From Helicobacter baculiformis (lineage in GTDB: Bacteria; Campylobacterota; Campylobacteria; Campylobacterales; Helicobacteraceae): a DNA stretch of 64,000 bases. The notes beneath the pieces are model-generated. The model did no database searches and had not been told where the DNA came from. It saw only the letters and a list, made by a program, of their open reading frames with translations. This document shows, one piece after another, positions 20,437 to 31,114 of the stretch. Both the position numbers and the translations under genes were made by a program. The first letter of the stretch is position 1, and each line of letters opens with the position of its first letter. Location of the stretch: assembly GCF_900197685.1 (NCBI RefSeq), contig NZ_FZMF01000033.1, positions 1 through 64,000 of the forward strand. Reading direction: 5' to 3'.

Positions 20437-21159
20437 ATGATTGTGTTTTTTAAAGAATTCCCCGCCCAAAGGCCTCAAGGGTCTGAAGATAGTTATGTAA
20501 CTGTAGCCCATGGGATTTCAGGTTTTGCAAGCGATTGGCTCACCTTTCCTCCCATTCAACAAGATCATGTGCGCATGGCTTTTTCTGGGGACAAAACACT
20601 CATTCCTTTGCTAAAAGCACTAGCAGAAATCTACTCTCCTTGGTGGGAGGACTTTTCTATCTGTCTTGTAGAGGAACAGGTGGTAGATAAAGATCATGCG
20701 CAGAGCAGTGCTAGATTGATTGAAGAGTATTTTTTAAAGAGGTGTAGGGCTAACTTTTCCGTGCCCTTGCCCTTTACCCCCCTTGTGTGCGATGCGACCT
20801 TGCCTCCGGAGGCTATCCTCCAAGAAGCGCTTTTTCAATACCAACAGCCCGATGTTGCCCTACTAGGCATGGGTGCTGATGGGCGCATCGCCTCGCTTTT
20901 CCCCGATGCGCCTGAATACGAGCACGCCCTAAGCGCCACAGATCCCCTTGTGCTCACCACGCCTACCCACGCCCCCTTTAAATGCTTAGGCATGTCTTTA
21001 AGCGCGCTTGAAAATTGCAAAAGCATTTTTTTGTTTGCCTCTGGGGAAGATAAAGGGGCTGTGCTTGATCTAGCCAAAAAGGGGATCAACCCCCAACTTC
21101 CTATTTCCTACATCTTACATTCTGAAAAGGTAGAGTGCTTTGTCTTCTGTATCCGATAA
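20437..21159 (+). CDS. Second 6-phosphogluconolactonase-like gene, active site degraded
   Basis: This 240-residue tandem paralogue of the preceding gene has clear similarity along its whole length (for example [12 protein letters not shown] and [19 protein letters not shown]). The residues that matter have changed: SGGK becomes SGDK (50-53), DDR becomes EEQ (79-81), DSN becomes QSS, and the motif with the catalytic His reads [10 protein letters not shown] (Arg150 for His). The frame is intact, an AAGGAG ribosome-binding site precedes ATG 20437, and the stop overlaps glk, so it appears to be translated. A regulatory, scaffolding or altered-substrate role is possible; lactonase activity is unlikely by this reading. 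Confidence 0.9.
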   Translation: MIVFFKEFPAQRPQGSEDSYVTVAHGISGFASDWLTFPPIQQDHVRMAFSGDKTLIPLLKALAEIYSPWWEDFSICLVEEQVVDKDHAQSSARLIEEYFLKRCRANFSVPLPFTPLVCDATLPPEAILQEALFQYQQPDVALLGMGADGRIASLFPDAPEYEHALSATDPLVLTTPTHAPFKCLGMSLSALENCKSIFLFASGEDKGAVLDLAKKGINPQLPISYILHSEKVECFVFCIR

Positions 21160-22126
21160 AACTTACCCCCGCCTCTTGGCTGACATTGGAGGCACGAACG
21201 CGCGCTTTGGGCTAGAGGTCGCCCCTGGCAAAATTGAATCCATTGAGGTTTTACCATGTCAAGATTATAACACCGTCGTAGATGCAATCAAGACTTATTT
21301 AACCAAAACCAACAACCCCCCCGTGAAATACGCTGCCATCGCCATCGCTAACCCGGTGATGGGTGATTGGGTGCAGATGACCAACCACCACTGGGCGTTT
21401 TCCATTGAAACCACGCGCCAAGCTCTCAAGTTAGAGGTACTTATCCTTATCAATGACTTCACTGCCCAAGCCCATGCTATTTCTAAGATTAACTCGGAGG
21501 AATTGTTACAAGTGGGGGGGAGTGTGTGTGAGATCGACGCGCCCAAAGTGGTCTTAGGGCCGGGTACGGGGCTAGGGGTGAGCGCACTCATCCCTTGTTG
21601 TGATGGCTCTTACACAGCCTTGGCCGGAGAGGGGGGGCATGTGAGCTTTGCGCCCTTTGATGACACCGAGATCATGATTTGGCACTACGCGCGCAAGAAG
21701 TACGGGCATGTTTCTGCAGAGCGCTTTTTGAGTGGGGCGGGATTAGTGCTTATCCATGCGGCTTTAGCTGATAGAGAGGGCATTAAACCCACTAAGATGA
21801 CTCCTGAGCTTATTAGTCAGCAGGCTTTAAGTGGTAAATCACCCCTATGCCGCTTGACTTTGGATATTTTCTGCACCATCTTAGGCACGGTGGCTTCCAA
21901 TATGGCTTTGATCTTGGGGGCACGCGGGGGAGTGTATCTATGTGGGGGCATTATCCCACGCATTATTGATTATTTTAAAACTTCGCCTTTCCGCTTGCGC
22001 TTTGAAAACAAGGGGCGTTTTGCTGCCTACTTGGCGGCTATTCCGGTGTATGTGGTGCTCTCTAAATATCCCGGACTTAAAGGGGTAGCAGTCGCCTTGG
22101 ACAATCACTTAAAGGCTAAAGTATGA
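21140..22126 (+). CDS. glk: Glucokinase Glk
   Basis: Glk phosphorylates glucose with ATP. The 328-residue ROK/hexokinase-fold protein has the phosphate loop [12 protein letters not shown] near residue 13, the sugar-binding Asp in [10 protein letters not shown], and the adenosine motif [12 protein letters not shown]. The start is TTG at 21140, 20 bases inside the preceding paralogue, with GAAAAGG upstream. The stop shares ATGA with pgi. It is the entry enzyme for glucose brought in by the transporter at the end of this operon. Confidence 0.95.
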   Translation: MSSVSDKTYPRLLADIGGTNARFGLEVAPGKIESIEVLPCQDYNTVVDAIKTYLTKTNNPPVKYAAIAIANPVMGDWVQMTNHHWAFSIETTRQALKLEVLILINDFTAQAHAISKINSEELLQVGGSVCEIDAPKVVLGPGTGLGVSALIPCCDGSYTALAGEGGHVSFAPFDDTEIMIWHYARKKYGHVSAERFLSGAGLVLIHAALADREGIKPTKMTPELISQQALSGKSPLCRLTLDIFCTILGTVASNMALILGARGGVYLCGGIIPRIIDYFKTSPFRLRFENKGRFAAYLAAIPVYVVLSKYPGLKGVAVALDNHLKAKV

Positions 22127-23787
22127 GCTTGACAACCCTGAATGCTTTTAAGGCTTTGCACGCGCATTTTCGAAACTTAGAACAGGTGCATATGAAAGAT
22201 ATGTTCGCGCGTGATCCAGAGCGCGCCACGCGTTATTTCCTCAAAGTGGGGAATTTATCTTTAGATTATTCCAAGAATCGTATCGATGATGAAACCTTGA
22301 AACTTCTAAGAGACCTCGCTCAAGAATGCGCCCTAGAACGCAAGATTGAAGCCATGTTTTCTGGAGAAAAGATCAACGCCACAGAGGGGCGCGCGGTGTT
22401 GCACACGGCGTTGCGCAAGCAAACCCAAGAGCCCGTTATGGTGGAAGGGCAGGATGTGATGCCTAAGGTGCGCGAAGTGCTCACGCGCATGGCAGATTTT
22501 AGCGATGCGGTGCGTTGTGGGCGTTGGTTGGGTTATACCAATCAAATTATTACGGATGTGGTTAATATTGGTATTGGGGGCTCGGATTTGGGTGCGCTAA
22601 TGGTGTGCAAAGCGCTGAAACATTACGCCCACCCACGCCTAAACATGTATTTTGTCTCCAATGTGGATGGGATTCAAATCCAAAGCGTGCTGGATAAAAT
22701 CCATCCTGAGACCACACTTTTTATTGTGGCTTCTAAGACTTTTTCTACCCAAGAAACCTTGACTAACGCGTTGAGCGCACGGGCATGGTTTTTAGCCCAT
22801 GCTCATGATACGCGCCATATCGCTAAGCACTTTGTAGCGCTCTCTACCAATAAGCAAGCCGTACAAGACTTTGGGATCGACACGGCAAACATGTTTGAGT
22901 TTTGGAGCTGGGTAGGAGGGCGTTATAGCCTATGGTCAGCGATTGGACTTTCTATCATGATCTATTTGGGCAAGGAAAATTTTCAAGCGCTCTTGCAAGG
23001 AGCGTTTGAGATGGACATACATTTTAGAAGTACGCCCTTCGAACATAACATGCCTGTAATCTTAGCTTTGCTGGGAATTTGGTATGTGAATTTCTTTGAT
23101 GCGGGTAGCCATTTGATCGCCCCTTATGATCAATATTTGCGCTATTTTCCTAGATTTATTCAACAACTAGACATGGAAAGTAATGGCAAGCGCACCACTT
23201 TAGGGGGGGAAGTGGTGGATTACGACACCGGACCCATCATTTGGGGGGATATTGGAATCAACTCCCAACACGCCTTTTTTCAACTACTCCATCAGGGCAC
23301 GCATTTAACCCCCATTGATTTTATTGCCTCTTTGAGTAAAGAGGGCAATTTGCCCGGCCACCATGAGATTTTACTTAGTAATGTGTTTGCTCAAGCGGAA
23401 GCGTTTATGAAGGGTAAGGGTTACCACGAAGTGCTTAATCAAATGCTAGAAAAGGGGATGTCCCTTGAGCGCGCGCGCGCGCTCGCTCCCCACCGCGTGT
23501 TTTCAGGTAATCGCCCTAGCAATATGCTTTTACTCGATGCGATCACGCCCAAGAGTATTGGGAGTTTGGTCGCGCTTTATGAACATAAAATTTTCGTGCA
23601 GGGGGCTATTTGGGACATCAATAGCTTTGATCAATGGGGCGTGGAATTAGGAAAAGAGTTAGCTAAAGATATTTTGGTCCAATTGCGCGAGGGGAGTGCA
23701 CAAAATCCCCATGATAGCTCCACACAACACTTAATCAATCTCTATAAAATCTATAATAAAGGAGTTTTGCATGCAGACCAAGAGTAA
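22123..23787 (+). CDS. pgi: Glucose-6-phosphate isomerase
   Basis: Pgi interconverts glucose-6-phosphate and fructose-6-phosphate. The 554 residues include [44 protein letters not shown], the active-site [12 protein letters not shown] and the C-terminal signature [11 protein letters not shown]. It starts in the ATGA shared with glk and ends 17 bases inside the transporter gene. In H. pylori, as I recall, pgi lies elsewhere, so its place here in the Entner-Doudoroff operon is a lineage difference. Confidence 0.97.
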   Translation: MSLTTLNAFKALHAHFRNLEQVHMKDMFARDPERATRYFLKVGNLSLDYSKNRIDDETLKLLRDLAQECALERKIEAMFSGEKINATEGRAVLHTALRKQTQEPVMVEGQDVMPKVREVLTRMADFSDAVRCGRWLGYTNQIITDVVNIGIGGSDLGALMVCKALKHYAHPRLNMYFVSNVDGIQIQSVLDKIHPETTLFIVASKTFSTQETLTNALSARAWFLAHAHDTRHIAKHFVALSTNKQAVQDFGIDTANMFEFWSWVGGRYSLWSAIGLSIMIYLGKENFQALLQGAFEMDIHFRSTPFEHNMPVILALLGIWYVNFFDAGSHLIAPYDQYLRYFPRFIQQLDMESNGKRTTLGGEVVDYDTGPIIWGDIGINSQHAFFQLLHQGTHLTPIDFIASLSKEGNLPGHHEILLSNVFAQAEAFMKGKGYHEVLNQMLEKGMSLERARALAPHRVFSGNRPSNMLLLDAITPKSIGSLVALYEHKIFVQGAIWDINSFDQWGVELGKELAKDILVQLREGSAQNPHDSSTQHLINLYKIYNKGVLHADQE

Positions 23788-24988
23788 TAATTTTGCTCTA
23801 GCCAGCCTCACCGCGCTGTTTTTTATTATGGGATTCATCACGGTGCTCAACGATATTCTAGTGCCTCATCTTAAGAAAATCTTCGATCTTAATTATTTTG
23901 AAGCGGCTTTAATCCAGCTTTGTTTTTTTGGCGCGTATTTTATTACGGGGGGACCTTTTGGGAAACTTTTAGAGAAGATTGGTTACCCGGTTGGGGTGGT
24001 GGGGGGTTTTTTGATCACTGCTTTAGGTTGTGTTCTCTTTTACCCGGCCGCTTCTACAGGATCTTATCCCATCTTTTTAGGCGCGCTCTTCGTCTTGGCT
24101 AGTGGGATCGTGCTTTTGCAGACGGCGGGTAACCCTTTTGTAACCCTATTGTCTCCGGGTAAAGAAGCCACCGCGCTCACTCTCGTGCAAGCCTTCAACT
24201 CGCTAGGCACATTCTTAGGTCCACACTTTGGTGCTCTGTTAATTATTTCTGGCACAGCTGAAGTAGCAGATAAGATTAAAGAAGCTGAGTCGGTGCAAAT
24301 TCCCTATTTGATCATTGCCGGGGTGTCCGTCTTGTTAGCTATTGTGTTCTACTTACTGAAGCTACCTGATGTGCGCGCGCGCGCCGAGCAAATCAGCGAA
24401 GAGAATCACGATGGCAAACAGAGCATGTTTGAATACCCTCATCTAGTGCTAGGGGCATTAGCGATCTTTTTTTATGTGGGTGCGGAAGTTTCTATTGGCT
24501 CATTCTTAATTTTAACGATGGAAAAAGTGGCTAGTTTAGATGCCAAAACTAGCGCACACTATATTAGCTTCTATTGGGGTGGAGCGATGGCAGGACGCTT
24601 CTTAGGAAGTGCTATCATGGCTAAGATCGCACCTAATAAATGTCTAGCCTTCAATGCAATCACAAATATTATCTTAATCGCTTTAGCCATTGTTTTTGAT
24701 GGACAGGCTACAATATATCTCTTAATAGCTATTGGATTCTTCAACTCTATTATGTTTCCCACTATTTTCTCTTTAGCGACTAAAAATTTAGGTAAATTCA
24801 CAAGCCAAGCTTCTGGACTTATTTGTATCGCCATTGTTGGGGGCGCGCTTGTACCCCCTGTACAAGGGATTATTGCCGATTACATGGGACTTATTACTTC
24901 CTATCTCGTGCCCATGGTCTGCTACTTCTATATCGTCTTCTTTGCCCTTCAAGGCTACAAGGTCATAACAGACAAAGAACACCTCTAG
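23771..24988 (+). CDS. gluP: Glucose/galactose transporter GluP (MFS, FHS family)
   Basis: A sugar importer of the inner membrane with 405 residues and about 12 hydrophobic helices. The first is [21 protein letters not shown], and the family segments [28 protein letters not shown]-type (seen as [16 protein letters not shown]) and [14 protein letters not shown] mark the fucose/galactose/glucose symporter group. The ribosome-binding site GGAGTTTTGC precedes ATG 23771. As the last gene of the operon it couples uptake to phosphorylation and oxidation. Its end converges on ligA 16 bases away, with no obvious terminator hairpin between. Confidence 0.94.
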   Translation: MQTKSNNFALASLTALFFIMGFITVLNDILVPHLKKIFDLNYFEAALIQLCFFGAYFITGGPFGKLLEKIGYPVGVVGGFLITALGCVLFYPAASTGSYPIFLGALFVLASGIVLLQTAGNPFVTLLSPGKEATALTLVQAFNSLGTFLGPHFGALLIISGTAEVADKIKEAESVQIPYLIIAGVSVLLAIVFYLLKLPDVRARAEQISEENHDGKQSMFEYPHLVLGALAIFFYVGAEVSIGSFLILTMEKVASLDAKTSAHYISFYWGGAMAGRFLGSAIMAKIAPNKCLAFNAITNIILIALAIVFDGQATIYLLIAIGFFNSIMFPTIFSLATKNLGKFTSQASGLICIAIVGGALVPPVQGIIADYMGLITSYLVPMVCYFYIVFFALQGYKVITDKEHL

Positions 24989-25004
24989 GTTAAAAAGGAG
25001 GGGG

Positions 25005-27149
25005 TTAATCTTTCAGCATCTGCCACAGCTGGGTTTGATCCATAACGGGGATGCCCCGTTCTTGGGCGCGCTCTAACTTGCTTCCCGGATTGTCCCCATA
25101 AATGAGTAAATGGGTGGCCGCGCTCATGCTGCTTTTCACACATGCCCCTAAACTTTCTAAACGCGCGCTCAAGGCCTCTCTAGAGACACTAAAAGTACCT
25201 GTCAACACGATGTTTTTTTGATTGAAAAAAGAAGACTCTTGTACAAGGGTACTAGGAGGGGTGGGTTCTAGCAGGTGCAATAATTGGGCGATGAGATCGC
25301 GATTTTCATGCATGAATTGCTCTAACGCGTTAGCCATCTTGTGCTCAAAGCCAGGCAGGGCTTTAAAATCTTGCGCGCGTTTTGTAAACACCTCTAACCC
25401 GAAGGCTTGGGCTAGGGCTTTGCTCGCCCCCTTGCCGATGTACTCAATCCCCAAGGCGTTGATTAAACGCCATAACGGGGCGTGCTTGGTGTTGGCAATG
25501 GCATCTAGGAGATTTTGGGCGCGTTTGCGCTTCCAGCCCTCTAGAGTGAGCAAGGTTTCTAGATCGAGCGTATAAAGGTCAGTGATCCCACCAATACACT
25601 TTGATTCTAGCAGTTGCGCCACCACCCTATCCCCCAATCCGGCAATATCCAAACCATGCTTAGAGGCAAAATGTACAATTTTTTCCTTGAGTTTGGGGGG
25701 GCAGTGGGGGTTAGGACAAAACAAGGCGCGATCTCTGCAGGAGAGGTCGCATGCGCAACGATGGCAATAGGGTTTATATTCTAAAACCCCTTCACACACC
25801 AAACAATGCGTACTTAGGGTATTTCTGCCATATTTACGCATAAAGGCATGGCAGGTGGGGCAGAAGTTGGGCTTGTTTTTCAGGAGTAAAGACATCTTGC
25901 ACGCGGGGCAGTGGTTGAGTTCTTGTTGGGCTAGGGGAGTATCACATGCAGGGCAGTGGGTGGGGGGGATGATGGGGGTTTGCGTGCCATCGCGCAGATG
26001 GATTAAAGGCTTGATGAGTTTAGGAATCACATCCCCACTTCTAACCACCACCACCATGTCATGGAGCATAAAGCCCCTTTGCTGAATTTCGGTGTAATTA
26101 TTGAGCGTGGCTTTAGAGACTCGCGCCCCATCAAGCACTATGGGCTCTAAAATCGCCACTGGAGTGATCGCCCCTGTACGCCCGATTTGGGGAGATACCC
26201 CTAAAAGTTTAGTGTGCTTTTCTGTGGCGGGAAATTTGTAAGCGATCGCAAAACGGGGGGCTTTGAGGGTGAATCCTAACTTGACTTGCAACGCGAAAGC
26301 ATCGACCAAAATCACCATGCCATCCATGCCCACCTGTGCATGCGCGCGTTGGGCGTGTAACTCTGTATAAGCGCGTTCGATCTCTGCAAGATTGGTGCAT
26401 GTTAAAAAGCGCGTGGGTAAAAAACCATCGCCCATGATCTCTTCCATCATGGTTTTAAAGCTGGGACTAGTGGGTTGGCAACGCCCCAAGCCCCAGGGCA
26501 TAAAGGTGAGTTTGCGCGCCGCGCAAATTTTAGGATCGAGTTGGCGCAAACTCCCCGCTGCGGCATTTCTAGGGTTGGCAAAGAGGGGTTGTCCTTGATG
26601 GAGGCGTTCTTGATTCAATCTTTCAAAATCCGCGCTCTCAATGACCACTTCCCCGCGAATTTCTAGGGGTCCTGTGTAAGCAATGCGTAAAGGGATGGAG
26701 GGGATGGTCTTGGCGTTGTGAGTAACAAGCTCCCCTTCAATCCCATTCCCCCGCGTGGCAGCACTCACTAATTTTCCCTGATGATAAAAGAGATTGAGCG
26801 ACACCCCGTCGAGCTTGGGCGAACAGGTGAAACTAGCATGGGGGTAAACTTTAAAAATGCGCGCAAGCCATGTTTGTAAGCCCTGCGTGTCAAAGACATT
26901 ATCCAAACTCCACATGCGCTCTAAATGGGTGTGTTTGGGCAAATACGCGAGCAAAGCCCCGCCCACGCGCTGGGTGGGAGAATGCTCTAAAAGATGCTCT
27001 GGGTGGCTGTGTTCGTAATCCTTGATCTGCTGGTAGAGGGTGTCGTACTCTGAGTCGCTGATGAGGGGATCGTCTAGCACATAGTAGTGGTGTGCGTACA
27101 CGCAAGCTTGCTCGACACATTTTTGATAGTCTTGAAAAGTTTGTATCAT
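25005..27149 (-). CDS. ligA: NAD-dependent DNA ligase LigA with enlarged zinc region
   Basis: LigA seals nicks using NAD+. The 714 residues contain the Ia domain (YYVLDDPLISDSEYD), the adenylation core with catalytic Lys102 in SPKLDGVSL, the OB fold (GRTGAITPVA), zinc region, HhH repeats and a C-terminal BRCT domain (KNIVLTGTF). Bacterial LigA is usually 650-680 residues with one four-Cys zinc finger. Here residues ~389-473 hold extra Cys pairs (CPAC, CPAC, CPTC, CLVC, CHRC before the normal CPNPHC), roughly 50 residues more. It diverges from cheV; its place matches HP0615. Confidence 0.95.
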   Translation of the reverse strand: MIQTFQDYQKCVEQACVYAHHYYVLDDPLISDSEYDTLYQQIKDYEHSHPEHLLEHSPTQRVGGALLAYLPKHTHLERMWSLDNVFDTQGLQTWLARIFKVYPHASFTCSPKLDGVSLNLFYHQGKLVSAATRGNGIEGELVTHNAKTIPSIPLRIAYTGPLEIRGEVVIESADFERLNQERLHQGQPLFANPRNAAAGSLRQLDPKICAARKLTFMPWGLGRCQPTSPSFKTMMEEIMGDGFLPTRFLTCTNLAEIERAYTELHAQRAHAQVGMDGMVILVDAFALQVKLGFTLKAPRFAIAYKFPATEKHTKLLGVSPQIGRTGAITPVAILEPIVLDGARVSKATLNNYTEIQQRGFMLHDMVVVVRSGDVIPKLIKPLIHLRDGTQTPIIPPTHCPACDTPLAQQELNHCPACKMSLLLKNKPNFCPTCHAFMRKYGRNTLSTHCLVCEGVLEYKPYCHRCACDLSCRDRALFCPNPHCPPKLKEKIVHFASKHGLDIAGLGDRVVAQLLESKCIGGITDLYTLDLETLLTLEGWKRKRAQNLLDAIANTKHAPLWRLINALGIEYIGKGASKALAQAFGLEVFTKRAQDFKALPGFEHKMANALEQFMHENRDLIAQLLHLLEPTPPSTLVQESSFFNQKNIVLTGTFSVSREALSARLESLGACVKSSMSAATHLLIYGDNPGSKLERAQERGIPVMDQTQLWQMLKD

Positions 27150-27163
27150 TTCCTAGTCTTTGC

Positions 27164-27169
27164 TATAAT
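27164..27169 (+). promoter_or_regulatory. -10 box ahead of cheV-aspS-adk-ppa
   Basis: TGCTATAAT is an extended -10 element on the plus strand, 44 bases before the cheV start, in the 63-base gap between divergent ligA and cheV. No other good box lies between it and the start. Confidence 0.65.
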
Positions 27170-27212
27170 GAAGGGCATTGTAGCGGACTTTAGGTTAAGA
27201 TAAAGGACAGGC

Positions 27213-28163
27213 TTGGTTAGTGATGTGGACACCACAATCTCTTTGCATTTGAATAACGAGGCGCAGTTTTTGTGTTTCACTTTGAGCGATGATAGCAATA
27301 ACGATGCCGAACTCTATGGCATCAATATTTTTAAAATCCGCGAAATTATTTATTACGATGGGGATGTTACCGAAACGGTGGGGGGTAACGAGAGCATGAT
27401 GGTGGGTTTTTTGACCATCAGGGGGGAGTCTGTACCCTTAATTGATGTGAGTCGTTGGTTGCATTATGAACCTGACAATCCCAATAAAGATTTGAGCGGT
27501 GCATCTATCCAAAGCGAAGAGAATCTAGTGATCGTGTGTGAGTTTTCTAGCTGTGTGGTGGGGTTGAGAATCTTTGCTATCAAGCGCATAGTACATAAGA
27601 ATTGGGGCGATGTGAGTGTGGGGGATAAACAAGGTTTTGGCACAGGGGGTAAGGTGAGCGCGATCACACGCTTTGAACAGGATCGCGTGATTCAAATCTT
27701 AGATGTAGAGCGTATGTTAATAGATACCTTCCCAGCTTTGCGTGAAATCAATCAGCTTAAAGCGCAATTTGTGGAGGCGATCAAGAGCGATAAGGTGATC
27801 TTCATCGCCGAGGATTCTCAAGTTGCAATGAAGAACCTAGAAAGAATTGTAGAAAATTTACATCTCAAATACGAAGCTTTTCCCAATGGCGAGGCGTTGC
27901 TCAAGCGACTTTTTACAGATGATGCGCTTGCGCGCGTGGGAGCAGTCATTACCGACTTGGAGATGCCCGTTATTTCCGGCTTTGAGGTGCTTAAGCGGAT
28001 CAAAGAGGACGCACGCACCAAGCATCTGCCCGTCATCATCAATTCTTCGATGAGTAGCGAATCTAATAAGCAGCTTGCCGACTCTTTGCATGCTGACGGG
28101 TTTGTCATCAAATCCCATCCTGATGAAATCCGCGAACTCTTGCACGCGTATTTGCAAGTCTGA
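27213..28163 (+). CDS. cheV: Chemotaxis coupling protein CheV (CheW + receiver domain)
   Basis: CheV links chemoreceptors to CheA and is tuned by phosphorylation. The 316 residues have an N-terminal CheW-like domain ([25 protein letters not shown] to about residue 170, shown here in part) and a C-terminal receiver with acidic pocket IFIAEDSQ, phospho-acceptor Asp in VITDLEMP, and the VIINSSM Thr/Ser site. The start is TTG 27213 with TAAAGGACAGG upstream. By position (between ligA and aspS) it matches HP0616, which is called CheV2 in H. pylori. Confidence 0.92.
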   Translation: MVSDVDTTISLHLNNEAQFLCFTLSDDSNNDAELYGINIFKIREIIYYDGDVTETVGGNESMMVGFLTIRGESVPLIDVSRWLHYEPDNPNKDLSGASIQSEENLVIVCEFSSCVVGLRIFAIKRIVHKNWGDVSVGDKQGFGTGGKVSAITRFEQDRVIQILDVERMLIDTFPALREINQLKAQFVEAIKSDKVIFIAEDSQVAMKNLERIVENLHLKYEAFPNGEALLKRLFTDDALARVGAVITDLEMPVISGFEVLKRIKEDARTKHLPVIINSSMSSESNKQLADSLHADGFVIKSHPDEIRELLHAYLQV

Positions 28164-28177
28164 ATAAAAGGAAATTA

Positions 28178-29920
28178 ATGTTGAGGACGCATTTATGTGC
28201 CCAAGTGGGCGAAGCGTTGCTGGGGCAGAAGGTAGAATTGTGCGGGTGGTGTCATAATTATCGCGACCATGGGGGGGTGATCTTCATTGATTTGCGCGAT
28301 AAAAGCGGGTTGGTGCAATTGGTGTGTGATCCTAGCTCCCTAGCCTACAAAGAGGCTAATTTAGTGCGCCATGAATTTGTCTTGATCGCACAGGGAATCG
28401 TGCGCTTGAGAGGAGAGGGCTTAGAAAACCCCAAACTCCAAACCGGCAAGGTAGAGGTGGTGCTAGAGAGTTTGCGTATTGAAAATAAGAGTCTGACTCC
28501 CCCTATTGCCATTGGGGATTCAAGTGTGAATGAGGACTTACGCCTGCAATACCGCTTTTTGGATTTGCGCGCCCCTAAGAGTTATGAAATCTTCAAAATG
28601 CGTAGTCATGTGGCTAAGGCGGTGCGCGATTGCTTGCATGCTTTGGACTTTTTAGAGATAGAAACCCCTATGCTAGCCAAAACCACCCCTGAAGGGGCTA
28701 GGGATTTTCTCATCCCTAGCCGTGTGCATGATGGGGCGTTTTTTGCTCTACCCCAAAGCCCACAACTCTTTAAACAGCTTTTAATGGTGGCGGGCATGGA
28801 TCGCTATTATCAAATTGTCAAGTGCTTTAGAGATGAGGATTTGCGCGCCGATCGCCAGCCCGAGTTTACTCAGATCGATGTAGAAATGAGTTTTTGCACC
28901 CAAGAAGATGTCTTGGAGGTGGCCGAAACCCTGCTACAAGCCGTCTTTAAAAGCGTGGGCATAGAGGTTTCTACTCCCTTTAGGCGCTTAGACTACATGG
29001 AAGCGATGGAGCAATACGGAAGCGATAAGCCCGATCTGCGCTTTGAATTGCCCCTAGTGGAAGTGGGCGATCTCTTTGTAGATTCTAGCAATGACATCTT
29101 TAAGAAGATCGCTAGCGACCCCAAAAAGAATCGCTTTAAAGCCTTGTGCGTGCCCGGGGGGGATAGCCTTAGCCGTAAATATTTGAGTGAGGCGGAGAGC
29201 TTTGTGCGTGCCTTTGGGGCGCAAGGTTTGGCGTATTTGCAAATCAAGCCTGAGGGAGCTAAGGGTCCTTTAGTAAAATTTTTAAGTGAAGCGCGCTTGC
29301 AGGAGATCTTAGCGCGTACACAGGCGCAAGTGGGCGATCTAATCTTCTTTGGCGCGGGGGCTAAAAAAATCGTCTGGGATTACATGGGGCGTTTGCGCTT
29401 AAAGCTCGCCCAAGATTTAAACTTGGTTGACACTAACGCCTTTAATCTCTTATGGGTGATGGACTTCCCCATGTTCGAACAAGCAGAGGGCAAACTCAGC
29501 GCCGCACACCACCCCTTCACCATGCCCAAGAATTTAGAAAGCGAAGATTTAGAAGACATGCGCTCAATCGCCTATGACATCGTGCTCAATGGGGTAGAAT
29601 TGGGCGGAGGGAGTGTGCGTATCCATAAGGAGGAGGTTCAGGCAAAGGTTTTTGAATTGTTGGGCATTAGTCCCCAAGAAGCCCAAGAAAAGTTTGGCTT
29701 CTTCTTAGAGGCGCTACAATACGGCGCGCCCCCACATGGGGGCTTTGCGCTGGGATTGGATCGCCTTGTAATGTTGCTAGCCAAAGTGCCCAGTATCCGC
29801 GATGTGATCGCCTTCCCCAAAACCCAAAAAGCCACCTGTTTACTCAGCCAAGCCCCTAGCCGTGCTTCTGAAGAACAACTTAGAGAATTGCATATCCGTT
29901 TGAGAAACCCTAAACCCTAA
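28178..29920 (+). CDS. aspS: Aspartyl-tRNA synthetase (probably non-discriminating)
   Basis: A class II synthetase of 580 residues: N-terminal OB-fold anticodon domain ([22 protein letters not shown]-like start), motif 2 in [16 protein letters not shown], the GAD insertion domain, and motif 3 in [13 protein letters not shown]. In H. pylori, which lacks asparaginyl-tRNA synthetase, this enzyme also loads tRNA-Asn and GatCAB then amidates it; the same is expected here but is not shown by this window. It lies 14 bases after cheV. Confidence 0.96.
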   Translation: MLRTHLCAQVGEALLGQKVELCGWCHNYRDHGGVIFIDLRDKSGLVQLVCDPSSLAYKEANLVRHEFVLIAQGIVRLRGEGLENPKLQTGKVEVVLESLRIENKSLTPPIAIGDSSVNEDLRLQYRFLDLRAPKSYEIFKMRSHVAKAVRDCLHALDFLEIETPMLAKTTPEGARDFLIPSRVHDGAFFALPQSPQLFKQLLMVAGMDRYYQIVKCFRDEDLRADRQPEFTQIDVEMSFCTQEDVLEVAETLLQAVFKSVGIEVSTPFRRLDYMEAMEQYGSDKPDLRFELPLVEVGDLFVDSSNDIFKKIASDPKKNRFKALCVPGGDSLSRKYLSEAESFVRAFGAQGLAYLQIKPEGAKGPLVKFLSEARLQEILARTQAQVGDLIFFGAGAKKIVWDYMGRLRLKLAQDLNLVDTNAFNLLWVMDFPMFEQAEGKLSAAHHPFTMPKNLESEDLEDMRSIAYDIVLNGVELGGGSVRIHKEEVQAKVFELLGISPQEAQEKFGFFLEALQYGAPPHGGFALGLDRLVMLLAKVPSIRDVIAFPKTQKATCLLSQAPSRASEEQLRELHIRLRNPKP

Positions 29921-29934
29921 GAAAGGACGAATCC

Positions 29935-30507
29935 ATGAAACACTTATTCTTGATTATTGGCGCGCCCGGGAGTGGCAAAACCACAGACGCACAGCTGATT
30001 GCCCAACGCAATAGCGCTAGTATGGTGCACTACTCCACTGGCGATCTCTTGCGCGCTGAGATTGCCAAAGAGAGTGAGCGAGGAAAACGCATTGCCGAGT
30101 TTGCCAATAAGGGCGATCTCGTGCCCCTAGAGATTGTAATTGACACGATTATTAGTGCCATCAAAAGCGCACCCAAAGATGTGATTATTATCGATGGTTA
30201 CCCCCGTAGCGTGGAGCAGATGCACGCGCTTGATCGCGTCCTTAAAGCACAAGAAGAGGTGCATTTGCGGGGAGTAGTCGAGGTTAAGGTAAGCGAACCA
30301 GTGGCTAGAGAAAGGGTTTTAGGGCGTTCAAGAGGAGATGATGACAATTTAGAGGTCTTTAATAAGCGTATGCGGGTTTATTTAGAACCTTTAGAAAGTA
30401 TTTTGGAGTTTTATAAAGCCCTAGAGGTGCACCAAGAGATCAATGGGGAACGGAGCATTGAAGACATTGTAAGCGACATTGAAAACTACATTAAAACTAA
30501 TCTATAA
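29935..30507 (+). CDS. adk: Adenylate kinase (short-lid form)
   Basis: Adk equilibrates ATP, AMP and ADP. The 190-residue protein has the P-loop [11 protein letters not shown] at about residue 9, the AMP-binding [10 protein letters not shown], and [10 protein letters not shown]. The lid around GRSRGDDDN is short and has no zinc cysteines, the short-lid form known in Helicobacter. GAAAGGACGAATCC gives a strong ribosome-binding site. The gene is co-directional with aspS and ppa. Confidence 0.96.
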   Translation: MKHLFLIIGAPGSGKTTDAQLIAQRNSASMVHYSTGDLLRAEIAKESERGKRIAEFANKGDLVPLEIVIDTIISAIKSAPKDVIIIDGYPRSVEQMHALDRVLKAQEEVHLRGVVEVKVSEPVARERVLGRSRGDDDNLEVFNKRMRVYLEPLESILEFYKALEVHQEINGERSIEDIVSDIENYIKTNL

Positions 30508-30515
30508 GGACACAG

Positions 30516-31037
30516 ATGCAAATCCAACACATTAAGACAGGTCAAAATCCAAATGCGATCAACGCCATTATTGAAATCCCCTATGGCTCAAAAGTGAAAT
30601 ACGAAGTGGATAAGGATAGCGGGGCGGTGGTGGTCGATCGCGTGCTTTACCCCTCTATGGTGTATCCGGCTAATTACGGCTTTGTGCCCCACACTTTGGG
30701 AGGCGATGGCGATCCGGCTGATATTCTCGTGCTCAATGAAGACCCTCTGCAAGCGGGGAGCGTGATCAAATGCCGTTTAATTGGGGTGCTCTTTATGGAA
30801 GATGAGGGCGGGGTGGATGAAAAGCTCCTAGCCCTACCGGTAGAAAAAATCGATCCGCGCTATGCTAAAATCCAAAGTCTAGAGGATTTACCCGCCATCA
30901 CTTTAGAAAAAATCAAACATTTCTTTGAAACCTATAAGGACTTAGAAGCAGATAAGTGGGTTAAAGTGAAAGGCTTTGGCAATAAAGCCCAAGCCCAAGA
31001 GGTGCTAGATAAGGCGATCAAAAATCATCAGAACTAA
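30516..31037 (+). CDS. ppa: Inorganic pyrophosphatase (family I)
   Basis: Ppa hydrolyses pyrophosphate from biosynthetic reactions. The 173 residues show the family I signature: IEIPYGSKVKYEVDK, YPSMVYPANYGFVPHTLGGDGDPADILVL with its acidic metal site, and DPRYAKIQ. It is a hexameric Mg-dependent enzyme in relatives. It ends the cheV-aspS-adk-ppa run, followed by 350 bases without a gene. Confidence 0.97.
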   Translation: MQIQHIKTGQNPNAINAIIEIPYGSKVKYEVDKDSGAVVVDRVLYPSMVYPANYGFVPHTLGGDGDPADILVLNEDPLQAGSVIKCRLIGVLFMEDEGGVDEKLLALPVEKIDPRYAKIQSLEDLPAITLEKIKHFFETYKDLEADKWVKVKGFGNKAQAQEVLDKAIKNHQN

Positions 31038-31069
31038 GATAAAAGCTCCAATTTTTGCTAAGCAGGCTC

Positions 31070-31103
31070 GCCTTGAGCAGACGGAGTTTCCGCCACCTCA
31101 GGC
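31070..31103 (+). other. Imperfect hairpin downstream of ppa
   Basis: GCCTTGAG (31070-31077) can pair with CTCAGGC (31097-31103) with one bulge, and CGGA (31082-31085) with TCCG (31089-31092) inside it. No T-run follows, so it is not a standard intrinsic terminator. It could end the ppa transcript or belong to the structured element that follows. Confidence 0.35.
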
Positions 31104-31114
31104 TTGCGGACATT

